Source of the DNA: Schistosoma mansoni
Lineage: Eukaryota > Platyhelminthes > Trematoda > Strigeidida > Schistosomatidae
Direction: 5' to 3'
Assembly (NCBI RefSeq): GCF_000237925.1
Contig: NC_031502.1
Coordinates: 43,773,975-43,837,974 of the forward strand
DNA: 64,000 nucleotides
The notes below the pieces were generated by a model that ran no database searches, was not told where the DNA came from, and saw only the letters and a program-made list of their open reading frames with translations. A program made the translations under genes and the position numbers. Positions 13,118-24,700 of the stretch are shown piece by piece. Position 1 is the stretch's first letter. The number at the start of each line of letters is the position of its first letter.

Positions 13118-13560
13118 CCAGTTCGACGGAAGAACTTTCTACATAATCTTCAATAGCCTTATTCGTTCTCATTTACGGTACGGAAGCATAGTATTTCCTC
13201 CCTCACTCCAAATGGATCAGGAGACTCTGGAAAGTATCCAAAGGCGAGCCAAGAAATCAGTTTTGGGGATTGGATTCAAGCCTTATTAAGAGCGCCTCCA
13301 TAAGAGTACAAGCGTCTTGGGAATGACCTAATGGCCTTGATCGTCCTAGATAATTCAAAACATCCCCTCAAACATCTACAAGAGTTGACTTGTAACACAA
13401 ACCTAAGGGGTAAAACCCAGAAACTGGAGACACAACACAACGGACTGTAGACGCAGTTCGTACTTCTCAAGAGTAGCCAAATGCTGAAATTCGTCACCGG
13501 CTGAGCTAGTCCAAATGGCTCATCAGGAGTCCTTTAGGCGAAAACCTGACATATTCTTAA

Positions 13561-15640
13561 GTACTAAGGAAACTATCTTCCTATAGTTTAGATCCGTTAT
13601 AAACAAAAGCCTGTGACACTGTAGTGATCCAATTTTTTGGTTAGAACCAAGATTTATGGATATGAATACCACATAGACTGAAATTTCTAACGACGTTTGT
13701 GCACAATGGTTTCGCATAAGTGGTAAAGTGAGGTGTAGTGTAGAAAGCTGATATTTGGAGAGGGATCCTGAGAACGAAATGGAGTCAGAAATATCGCAGT
13801 TGACTCATTTTTGAATTATTTATGGGTCTTCTGTTGCATTCCATAGATACGACAACATCAAAAATCCCACTTACGTTTAACTGGACTCATAGCATTCAAG
13901 AGTGGGTAGCTTAGTGTCGACTGACAACCTGCTATCGGAAGAAAAACATCAGTAGACAAGTTTGAAGCTATTTAATACCTATTCTATATAGATGTCGGAT
14001 TCTTCATTTTCTTTATAGAGCTGTAGACTTCTTGAGTTTGACTAAGGTCATCTAGCTTTGCTTTATTCAAAATATCGTAAAGTATACTTTGCATCTATAT
14101 GACTTAAGTCTGTTTCTGACTTCATGACTGAACAACTGAATAGGTGTTCATGTTTTACAGATCTGTCTGTCATTATTCCTGGGTTTCTAGAAGAGGCTAG
14201 TAGTACTGTGTGGTCTGTGAATACATTGCAACACCAGACGATGACAATATCAGTTACAAAATGATGGGAACGAAAATGATACTCATAAACACAGTGGAAA
14301 TTCTCACTCTCATACCGTCCTAGCAAAGATAGAGAGTTCACAGCAGCAAAATCCAAAATAGTGGATTCATACTTTCCCTATCGGTTGTCACTTTGTGTCA
14401 ATATAAAACTAACATATTATTTACTGTCAAAAATATATTCTTCCATATTCCTCGTGTTTTAAGTTCGACACTACTGATATATTTGTGATATATCCTGTCT
14501 AGTGAGTTGTGTTAGTCAAAAGTCGATGATCGTGGTCTCATCACGATTGACAAAACATCGAGAAGAATTTAACTTAAGCGAGAATCCGAGATGGTTCCCT
14601 TTAGGACTAAGAGTTGAGGTCTTTGAAAGTTGATAGTACTATGTTTAGCCAGAGTTTTGTGATAAGTTTGTGCCTTTTCTATGTGTTACTCATATATTTC
14701 ATTCCTCACACCGACTAGATATTACTCAAGTTAAAAGATGGTGTATAACAGGTTTCGAACGTTTTCTTTTCTCAAATACCACCTGTGTATTAGGATAGTT
14801 AGCCAGATCCCATTTAAAGCAATGAATACTTTCAGTTTAGAATTCTGGGTAACATTGCCGAAAATTTCTACCAAATCTGCGTACAACCAACAGACCAAAT
14901 TGAAGACTAAAAAACCAAGGTAACGTTTCAACAGTATATATTGATGAAGTTGGTTAGGAGGTACGTTGAGCACGTGGATTTCGAGCTGAGCAGGAGCTTA
15001 GTCATTATCTGTTTACACATTATTACTTAAAATTTTCCAACTAATTATAATACATGCTTTTCGGGAATCTATTTTAAAGTATATATATTAGACAATTTAG
15101 TTTCATTGGGATGGGGTGCCATTGCATGCTGCTGCTGCAGCAGCAGCTATATTCTCTCGGTTCACACTACAGGAGGATCGAGATTAATATTTAAGCAGTC
15201 TCGTTTTCATGTAAAGTGGTGTTGGACGGACGCAACATTTCAGTAAAAGGATCGCTTGTCTGTTCGTCGATGATGATTAAAACTACCAAATACTGCTCAT
15301 CTCTATTCGTTAAAAGTGTCCAATAGAAAGTCTATTAAGACAGAAAGTGGTGGTTCTTTCTAAGTTATAAAGGAGGGTTTGGAGAATTCAGACGAACCGA
15401 ATTCGACCAAATTTCACAGTTTTGTCTCTCTGTTGACTAATTATGTTAATTATTTCCTTACGGGATAGATGTTTTTGAATTTAGTTGCTAACGTCCACCA
15501 TAAAACCTAAATCATACTCGTTTTTATTTATCCTAACACTAAATCAAGAAGCCATTTGTGATATATTTGTGTGATGTTTTCTGACCAACAGTATTTTTTG
15601 CGAGTGTTTTTTGCGGTCAAATAACTTTAAACAAGGCGGG
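13561..15640. other. Non-coding stretch upstream of the host gene
   Basis: About 2 kb with no recognisable gene or transposon. It precedes the first coding exon at 15662, so any promoter and 5' UTR of that gene probably lie here. I see no diagnostic TATA or initiator element that I could defend. Confidence 0.4.
15128..15147. repeat. 20-bp CTG/CAG palindrome
   Basis: GCTGCTGCTG directly followed by its reverse complement CAGCAGCAGC, about 0.5 kb upstream of the first coding exon. It is a perfect palindrome centred on the CTGCAG. Confidence 0.9.
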
Positions 15641-15661
15641 ACGTCCGTAGATTGCGTTACT

Positions 15662-15713
15662 ATGGGGCCTATGCGTTTATTGCCCATCTTCGTGGTCCTG
15701 CTTCTTTTGTATG
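15662..15713 (+). CDS. Host STMC6-like gene, coding exon 1 (signal peptide)
   Basis: ATG at 15662 opens [17 protein letters not shown], a clear signal peptide. A frame-compatible TTG upstream is not a likely eukaryotic start. The exon ends in phase 1 at a strong donor, GTGAGTA. The split codon G|AT is completed by exon 2 as Asp. The 5' UTR is not delimited. Confidence 0.75.
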
Positions 15714-18700
15714 GTGAGTATTGTATTAGATTCTGTGTGTTTGTGCCAGAGCATAAAGTAGTTATTCAAAAGTTTCCATATTGTAGTACGTCGTTCTGGT
15801 CGATCAAAATAATTCCACCTTTTACTTAACCACTAGAGGTAGATCTATGACATTATCGAGAAATTTTGCATAAAAAGCTGTGTGAAAACACAGATCACTT
15901 ATGTTCCAAATCATTTTCATGAGACTCTTTGTTGGTAAATTCACTAATATGTTGAAGGATGTGGAGTGCATTCCTCGTATACGAACATCAAGGGATGCCT
16001 GAACTAGCGATATCTCTCAATGTAGACACATCGCCAAAAGCGTGAGCAGTTTTCAAAGCGTTAGTTGGTTTCAAAGTGCCTTGGAATTCCTGTGTGTTAA
16101 TGACGTTTAAAACTCATATCCCTGGTTTGACAGTATTTCGCCTAAGCGATTACCATTCCTGTGAACCATATCTTCGGGTTAGTATTTCATCCAAAAAAAT
16201 TCCCAAAACCTGTTCCGTTTTTCAGGTGCCTTTAGGATCCGCTCCTAACCACACGATCATCAATAGTTCCTCAGCTGTCATAATGTTTCGTAGTATAAAT
16301 TTATTTTATTTATTTATTTAAACACATATATATTTGTACAAAGGGCACCAGATACATATGCGCCACACAAAATAATGAAAGTAGGAAGAGAGGGGATGAA
16401 AAGATAAGGCGGACTGCAATGTACAACCAGAAGGCTCTTTCAGTTAGGAAAGTTAGAACCACTCTTTATGTAGAAAGTAAAAGAAGGTTACAGCAGGTTC
16501 GACACTGGCTTCTATTCTGAGCCATATCTGATAACGTCTCTAGCCACTGTGTTGCACCATCTCTCGGACCCCAGCCAGGGAGTTGTGAAGGACCAACAGA
16601 AGCTAGCCCTTTGCAGCTCTCTTTCATGCCACGACACCATGTCATACACTGACCTCCTCTCCGCTTTTTCCAACCAGTCCCAGAGTCGGCAAATAATGCA
16701 AGGCGTGGAAGCCTCTGGGACGACATTCGTAAAACATGCCCAAGCCACCGAAGTCGGTGTTTCAAGATGGTGACACTGTTATATCCCCCGGTGAATTACG
16801 AATGTTAACTTTTAGGTCTATTTATCGACCAATGTATTATGCCTATTTCCTATTGTACAATTGTTACGTAACTAAACTATTCATATTCGTGTTTCTCTTA
16901 TCATGAGCTTTATTTTGATCTTTGATTTATTATCATACGATTCTTGAGTTATACTCAGTTATTGATTACTTTGGTTTGTATAAAAACCCAGTATGTTTGT
17001 AAATAATGATTCATACCACTGAGGCTGTTATTGGTGTTTTGGACTTAACTGGCTGGGCTAGGCAGATCGCAGGACCGGTTAGCACTGTAGACTGCTCGTA
17101 CAAGTTTCGTGTCACTGTTCCAATCGACAATTCGCTGCTCTCTAATTGGCGGTCTCATCACCTCACCCATCAACTAGGCATCCACTCGGCTACAAGTATA
17201 ACAGACACCAATCGAATTATCGTCTCTGCGCCCGAACACACGATGCCGAACCTCTGCATTACTAACATGGTGTTACCACTGTATGTCAGCAATCCTTCGG
17301 AGACAACGATGATCGAACACAGAGAGTCGTCTGACATCCTCAACTCGGAGAGGCCAGGTTTCACAGCATAGAGCAAAACTGCTCTCACCGACGCGTTGTA
17401 GATCCGACCTTTTACAGCCAGACTAACATCACGAAGGCGCCAAAGGTGGCCCAGGTTGGCATAAGCCGCTCTGGTTTTCATTATACGTGCATCAATCTCA
17501 TCACTCACGCCACCACCAGCACTTATATAGCTACCTAGATACACGAACTTCTCAACTACTTCAATCTGCTCACCATCCAGGGTGAGTACAGGATGAGAAT
17601 CCTGCCAGTCTTGTAGGAGTACTTTGCACTTGGAGGGTGCAAAGCACATGCCGTACCTGCGGACACTGATTGCCAACTGATTAAGTGCGGATTGCATGCC
17701 TTGGGTATTATCGCACAGTAAGACACTATCATCCGCATACTCGAGGTCAAGAAGTCGTTCTCCAGGCAGCAGATCCACACCACCATTACTTACATCCATC
17801 AGAGCTGTTTCCAGAATGTCGTCGATGGCAAAGTTGAAGAGGAATGGTGAGATTGGGCAACCCTGCCTAACCCCACTGCTCGAATGGAACAAGGGAGAAA
17901 GGTGGTTGTATGCCCTCACTCTGCCTGAGGTGTTCGTATACAGGGCCTTTAAGATATTAATGAACTTCTCAGGCACACCCTTCTTCAATAGACAATCCCA
18001 GAGAACAGTCCTGTCCAACGAATCAAAGGCAGCCCTGATATCAAGAAACACTACGATTGTTGGCCTGCGATAAGTATGAAGGTGTTCTAACATTTGGCGG
18101 AGGGTGAAGATGTGATCAATGCATCCTCGACCAGAACGAAAACCAGCCTGCTCCTCGCGAGTCAATCGTTCTCGGGTTTTAAACAACCTGCGAAGAATGA
18201 CAGAAGCCAATAGTTTGGATGCAATCGGAAGTAGACTTATCCCCCGATAGTTGTTACAGGAACAACGTGAACCCTTTTTAAAGATAGGGACGACTATCGA
18301 CTCATTCCATGATGTTGGAACACTTTCTTGCTCCCAAACCTTTGCAAACAACATCGTCAGTTCCTTAGCCAGAAAGTCACCACCATCTTTAAAAAGAGCC
18401 GGAGGTAAGTCATCTGGGCCCGGTGATTTGTAACGTTTCAAGAGTTGGAGTTCATTGCGGACTTCCGCCTCGTTTGGTGGATCAGTCGTCACCGGCCATG
18501 GGGGGCAGGACAAACTGGTTGATGTTGCCTGAGCAGCAGGCCAGTTGAACTGCCCTTCGAAAAATTCCGCCCATCGTCCAAGACGTCGAGAGATGTTAGT
18601 GATTGGCATCCCGTCATCCTCACAGATTGTTTCACTCACACCAGACTCCTTGCTGCCAGTGACTCGGATGAGTTGGAAGAGCTTCCGGCAGTTACCAGAT

Positions 18701-21700
18701 GCAGCTGCTGCTTCCATCTCATTAGCACGCTCCGACCACCAGGCTTCTCGGTCCTTACACAAGCTTTTCCCAATTTCATTACGTAACAGCCTTCGTTTGT
18801 GGTCAAACTCACGGTCACCCGGAGTAGACCGACGGGCTTCCATTAGTTGTAAGCAGCCAGAAGAAACCCAGTGCTTATAAGCGGAACGTTTCGCGAAGCC
18901 GCAAGCGACTTTACTCGCCATTTTCATGGCGTCGTGAAGATGCAACCAATGCTCATCTATACTTTTCGGTGGTATGGTAGCTAGCCTAGAAGCTAGCTTG
19001 GCTCGATACTTGCAACAGAAGTTGCAGCCAGTTTGCTAACATCGATCCGTTGGTGGTGGTCAATCCTTCAGCCACTGAAAAGTAAGGTGAGATTGGCGCA
19101 GACCAGGGCATGATCAGACTCCAGATAGGTACTCCAAAAGGAGCGGCAGTCTTGTACACAACCACGCCAGCGGTAGCTGATTGCGATGTGATCAATCTGA
19201 GTCCAGGCTTGAGATGCAGAGGGAGGACGCCAGGTGGCACACCGGCGATGACTGTGCCGGAAGTTAGTGCTAGTCAGAAACAGGTTGTGGTCTGTGCACA
19301 GTTGCAGCAAACGGTCCCCGTTATCTGTCCTGCGACCAACAAGTCCCCATCGGCCACCTAGACGACTCTCTTCTGTGCCTAGACGCCCGACCTGAGCATT
19401 CAAGTCTCCGGTTAGTACTACAATATCTGTCGAACGCGCTTTCTGGAGAAGAACTGTTAACTGGTGGTAAAACTCATCCTTGATTGCATCCGGGCTGCAA
19501 TCTGTCGGGGCATAGGCGGAGATGACGAAAAGACACCGATTCTCACGCCGATTTCTTCTCACTTTGATGGAACTTTCTAATCTAACAGCACATAACCGAC
19601 TGTTAATGGGGATGCAATCGATTAGTGCTGCCTCAGCTCTAGCGCTTAGTGAGACACCAACTCCAGCAAGACCAGACGAAGATGCCACAGAGTCCCCGGA
19701 TAAGCGCACGTGAAACAAGCTTTTCGAGGCGACAGATGGAGAGCGAATTTGTAGTACTTCACTAGAGTCTTGAATACGGGTCTCGGATAGACAGCAAACA
19801 TCAACATTAAGACTTTCTAAAGACATAGCCAGCCCCATCTGTTGTCCGATCTGCATTAGTGTGCGAACGTTGAAGGAAGCCAGCTTGAACGGCGTACGTG
19901 GTTTCAGAAAGACTGCTTCAGTATTCATAATCGGTGGAAGCATTCACTTTCAACCAGACAGTGACTGGAGATCGTTTAGATAGGACAGACTTTCCACCAA
20001 GAGCGAACTGCTGCATAAGTTGAAAAGTAAGGTTACACAAATTGGGGATAAAAGGGGGTGAATTAGCGATATGGTAAATAAAAATAATAATGATAATAGT
20101 AATAATAATAATAGTAATAGTGCAAATTGAATTGTTTCTAGTATGAACGAGAATATAATTGTCAGCTGAATGTTCCATTTCATTTATTTGCGAGAGGGCT
20201 GTGATACTGCCCGGGTGCCCAAACCGAAGCAGGTGGTTTTCTTAGGGGGCCACACCCCGAGCCTTTGACCTAAAGGTCTAATCCACAAGGCAGTGGAGCA
20301 TCGTGAGGAGATGCAGTCCCATGGTAGCCGGTGACCAACAGCAGGTTCATTCGCCATTCGTTCCATCAGGATACTGGAGCCCATGTGCACCATTGGTTTG
20401 GAATCAGGGTTTTCCAACTCCCCTAGGTGGACCCTCTGTGTCCACCAACCCGGTCATAGCGCCGGACATTCGCTTTTCGTCCCCTCACTTTCGTAAACAA
20501 CACCCCCGCCACGAGAAGGCAGTGAGTAGGACTTCCCTGACAGAGGCTATATATTCGCGTGGCCATGTGAGAGCATTTCGAGGGGGAGAGCAGACTCTCC
20601 CCACTCTCGGCCGTACCAGGGCATTCGGGGGCAAAACCTACTGCCTCCAGGGAGGAACCACTTCTTTAGCCATATAGGTGGATACAAACTATCTGGTTTG
20701 AGCTCGCATGATTATCGTAATCAATCGTTGGTTTCCGGTGACATGGGTCCAAATCGTGAGAAGTGATAAAAATGCACTCAATCTTTATCTTTCCTCATAT
20801 CTTAAGTTTTTGACTTACCTTTTGGCTTCTTAATTTTATTCCATTAATCCATCAGCAAATGTGAGAGCTATAGAGGCATCACACTGCTGTCAGTACCAGG
20901 GAAGGTCTTCAACAGAGTATTGATCAACAGGATGAAAGATCCAGTAGACGCCCAACTTCGAAATTAACAGGCTGAATTCCGTAAGGATCGGTCGTGCACA
21001 GACCAAATTGCGACATTACGGATCATTGTCGAACAATCAGTTGAGTGGAACTCGTCACTATACATCAAATCCATCAACTATGAGGAAGCGTTTGATAGTG
21101 TGGACAAGAGAACATTGTGGAAACTTCTTCGACACTATGGAGTAGCTGAGAAAATGGCAAACATCATACGGAATTCATACGACGGACTACACCACAAAAT
21201 GGTTCATGAAGTACAGCTGACAGATGCATTTCAAGGTAGGACTGGAGTCGGACAAGACTGTCTACTCTCTCCCTTTCTTTTTCTTCTGGTGGTTGACTGG
21301 ATTATAAAGGCCTTGACACCTAAGGGGGAGCACGGAGTACAATAGACATCTCGGAATCAGTTAGATTTGATATTCGTTGATGACCTGGCCCTTCTATCCC
21401 ATAAGCACGAGCATATGCAGATGAAAACAACTAGTGTAGCAGCAGCCTCTGCATCAGTAGGCCTCAACATACACAAGCGAAAAAGCAACATCCACAAATA
21501 CAACACAGAGAACACCAACCCAGTCATACTTGATGGAGAAGCCTTGAAGGAGGTGGAAACTCACATACCTGGTCAGCATCGTCGATGAACAAGGAGGATC
21601 TGATGCAGACGTAAAGGCGAAGACTGGCAAAGCAAGGGTCTAATTCCTATGGTTGAAGAACATATGGAACCCAAAGCAATTGTCAACGAATATCAAAGTC

Positions 21701-24700
21701 AGAATCTTTAGTACAAACGTCAAGACAGTCCTACTGTACGAGGCTGAAACTTGGAGAACTATCATCAAGGAACTACAGGTATTTATAAACAATTGTCTAC
21801 ACGAGATACTCAATGACTGTTGGCCGGATTCCATCAGCAACAGTCTTCTGTGGGAGAGGAAATACCAGCCTTCAACTGGAGAGGAAATTAGGAAAAGACG
21901 TTGGAAGTGGATGGGAAATACATTGTGGAAATCATCAGGCTGCATCACGAGGTAGGTGCTCACTTGGAATCCTGAAGAGAAACGGGAAGGAGGAATTTCA
22001 AAGAACACGCTGCGTTGAGAATTGGAAGCAAACATGAAAAGGATGAATAACGACTGGAAGGAACTGGAAAGGATTGCCCATGACAGAGTTGTATGGAGAA
22101 TGCTGGTGGTCGGCCTACACTCCTCCATGAGGGGTAACAGGCGAAAGTAAGTAAGTAATCCATTTTCCCCTCTCTAATCGTGTCCTCATTGATGATCTGT
22201 TATATTACCACTATTACTGTTACTACCTATACTTATCTGTGATCTGTTCGGGTACTTCATCTTGCTGTCCCGATGGGGTTAGGTAACTCGTAATGGCGTA
22301 CACGTGCCGTGTTCTACGTGCTCTGAAAAGCCATCTGTTTTCGATTTGCAGTTAAGAGGTCCTGGTTTTTTTGTGTGCCGTTCTGTCATTTCTTATTTTT
22401 ACTTTTAGCTTGTATCCATTCCTCAGTTTTTTTCTGGAGTCACAGAGTTTCATTATTTCCGGTATATTATTCTATGAAGTTATCGAGTATTTTGGTGGTC
22501 AAGCTTTATTTTCGCTATATCTGTTAGAAGCAGGCCTTGCTTTATGATTGGTTTTGTTAGGTGTTTCCTGACGGTTGCTGTTTGATTTCCAAGACACAGA
22601 AGAAACCTTAATATCCGCTTGTCTAGGTTTTGAATTTTACCGGGCCTTTTGCTAAGTGGTATTTTTTCCTTCAGCCCATGTGAGCCAGTCGACTTTAAGC
22701 TCGTTGTAGGCGACTGTACACTAATCGTTTATTGACATGGTAAGAATAATCATATTCATCTTGATAAAGACCAGTAGAGTTGCACTTGGAAATGCCATTG
22801 CGATAGCTTCTGATAACAAGCTCACTGCATCCGATCAGCACTGCTAGCATAATCACACATCCGTGTTCACTACATCCTTTAAAAGATTCAGGTTTTAGAT
22901 TGGTGCAAACTATGTGGTACCACTCATTGATTTCATTACATTGCATGCCCTTATCCACAATATATTAACAACTTAGGCGTTGACAATTGCTCTTTTTGCA
23001 CTTTCCAGCCATCACTCAAAGACTTTAAAATAACCTTGAAGAAGCGACCACATATAAAGACCAACAACCAAAAAAGTTGGGCAAAAACACGAAAGCGAAT
23101 CATGGAACGTTGATTTCGAAAAGTGCTGTATCCAAAAGAATGCCATACCCGAATTGAGTACAAATGTGAAACATTTTTGTAGAAACGATATTCTTCCAAA
23201 TAGTGTTACTCAAAATGATTCATTTAAAGTGAAAACATTAGTAGTGAGGGGAAGTATCAGTCTTTTTAAAGTGCGTGCCGAATATATGGAACATCCAATA
23301 AAATGCTTCATCCTACTATTTTCGGTCATCAATGCTAAAACATTACTTGATTTGATGTCTTAATTTTTTCCTATAACTTAGAATTATAAACATCCACTTC
23401 TTCGGCATGTTTTTGACAACTAACATACAGTGGTAAATAACTCGGACATTATTCTCATAAACTTTGGTCTTTTTCTTCCTATGTTTCACTGTGTTAATTC
23501 TAGTGTTAAGGTTTTAAATATGGCTGATAATGATCTGCATATCTTTGGATATTCCTTGTAGATGAAATACTTGCTAAACCAAAATCAAAGGGATTTGGAC
23601 TCTCGAAAAGACCTTCAATTTCAAAGCCAAAATATCGTTATTCAGGAAGATCAAGCGTTTTTTCACGTCGAAGCGGGCTGTACGTGAGCCTATTCAGCAT
23701 GTATTTTCTAGTTTTTTTGGTCTTTCAGCAACGTTTTACCTGGACACTTCCACTGGCTAGGATGATTTATTTGGTTAGATACAATAGTTAGACAGTCAAC
23801 AGATATGACTCACACATTTCCTGTAAACAAACTATTCCAGTCTTGTTAGTTGATATTATGACCTTCATAAAACTATTTTTGCACTTTGGAAATATCACTT
23901 TTGCAGGTCAAATTGTATAATCAATTTCTGTCATGGAGCTTGTTATATTTTGCTATTCGTACTAGTTTAATTAGTTAACAACCCAAAATGGTACTCTCAA
24001 GAAATTATTTTGACTATAGTGTTTTATCCCTGTTAAGAAACGTAGATACTTGTGGATTTAGTTTCTTTCCCCAACCGGCACTTACTACTTTCATGTGGTT
24101 CTCGTTTTTGTGTTGAGATGTCTCGGACAAGGTATACCTTTTGGGACACTTGTTGCTTGAAACTTTGATGAAAAAAAAGTGATTACACCATAATGAGAAA
24201 TTTATGCGTAATTTTTTACTGTTGACTGTATTAAAGTGTAATAAGAGTAAGCTCTTTCATTTCGATAATCAGAATTTCTATTAGTGTTGCTATTTTATTC
24301 TTTGGTAAGTTGATAGCGGTAACTCCTAAAGGTTTTACATTTTAGCGTAGTCTTATGACATCTTTATTGACGGGTACAGAGGATCTACCTAGGGGAGTTG
24401 GGAAACCTTGATTTCAAACCAGTGGTGCTCATGGGCTCCAAGATCCTGAGGGAGAAATGGCGTATAAACCTATTGTTAGTCAGTGGCTACCATGGGACTG
24501 GATTTCCCTACGTTGCTCTACTGCTTCGTGGATTAGACCTCTAGGTCAAAGGCTCGGTGTGACTTCCAAAAATAACCACCTGCTTCACTTTCAGCAATTG
24601 GGCAGTATCCTGGCCTACGCACAAAGTAAAGATGACTGCAGCTAGAAAAAACCATTCACATTTTAATTCTCATTCCTGTAAATCATACTCAAAACTACTT

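Larger units (their letters stand above)
10960..13560 (+). mobile_element. CR1-like non-LTR retrotransposon (LINE), decayed
   Basis: Pieces of one LINE appear in order across several frames. Endonuclease blocks lie at about 11040-11245 (LIGTSETWIS) and 11340-11675 (LNLGDFNLP, RLDWVFTDE). Reverse transcriptase blocks lie at 12390-12650 (CLDFSKAIDRVNH, domain A), 12660-12800 (GVP-stop-GSVLGP) and 12809-13290 (the FADD box reads FPDV, then KLW and NISKCK). A C-terminal CR1-type region (TNLRG, near 13395) follows to about 13560. This order and these motifs fit the CR1/Jockey group, to which the schistosome SR1 family belongs. The copy is dead: frames change several times, stops interrupt it, and the second catalytic aspartate is lost. 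Confidence 0.85.
16300..20170 (-). mobile_element. RTE-clade LINE (SR2-type), nearly complete, minus strand
   Basis: Reading on the minus strand there is an endonuclease frame (19943-19068), a reverse transcriptase frame (18945-17170) and a C-terminal piece (16765-16466), then a 3' tail of AAATA-type repeats near 16300-16320. The endonuclease followed by an RTE-type RT with a YADD box, and a [12 protein letters not shown] motif near the end, are typical of RTE elements. The last 50 bases before the tail (ATATGTATCTGG-like, ATTTGTGTGGCGCAT-like) are shared with the E elements. The frames are broken between endonuclease and RT and again near the C-terminus, where a solo LTR also sits. Autonomous activity is therefore lost. 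The 5' end lies somewhere in 19950-20170. Confidence 0.9.
15714..23561 (+). other. Intron 1 of the host gene, filled with retroelements
   Basis: 7.8 kb between donor GTGAGTA and acceptor TTGTAG. It contains a nearly complete minus-strand RTE LINE with a solo LTR inside it, an E element, and a plus-strand SR3-like LINE fragment. About 22150-23560 holds no gene I recognise. Confidence 0.6.

Noticed and set aside
20303-20677. 124-codon plus-strand open frame in E1
   Set aside because: It is the reverse strand of the E element; a related frame at 58032-58226 exists only because that is another E copy. There is no evidence of a host gene.
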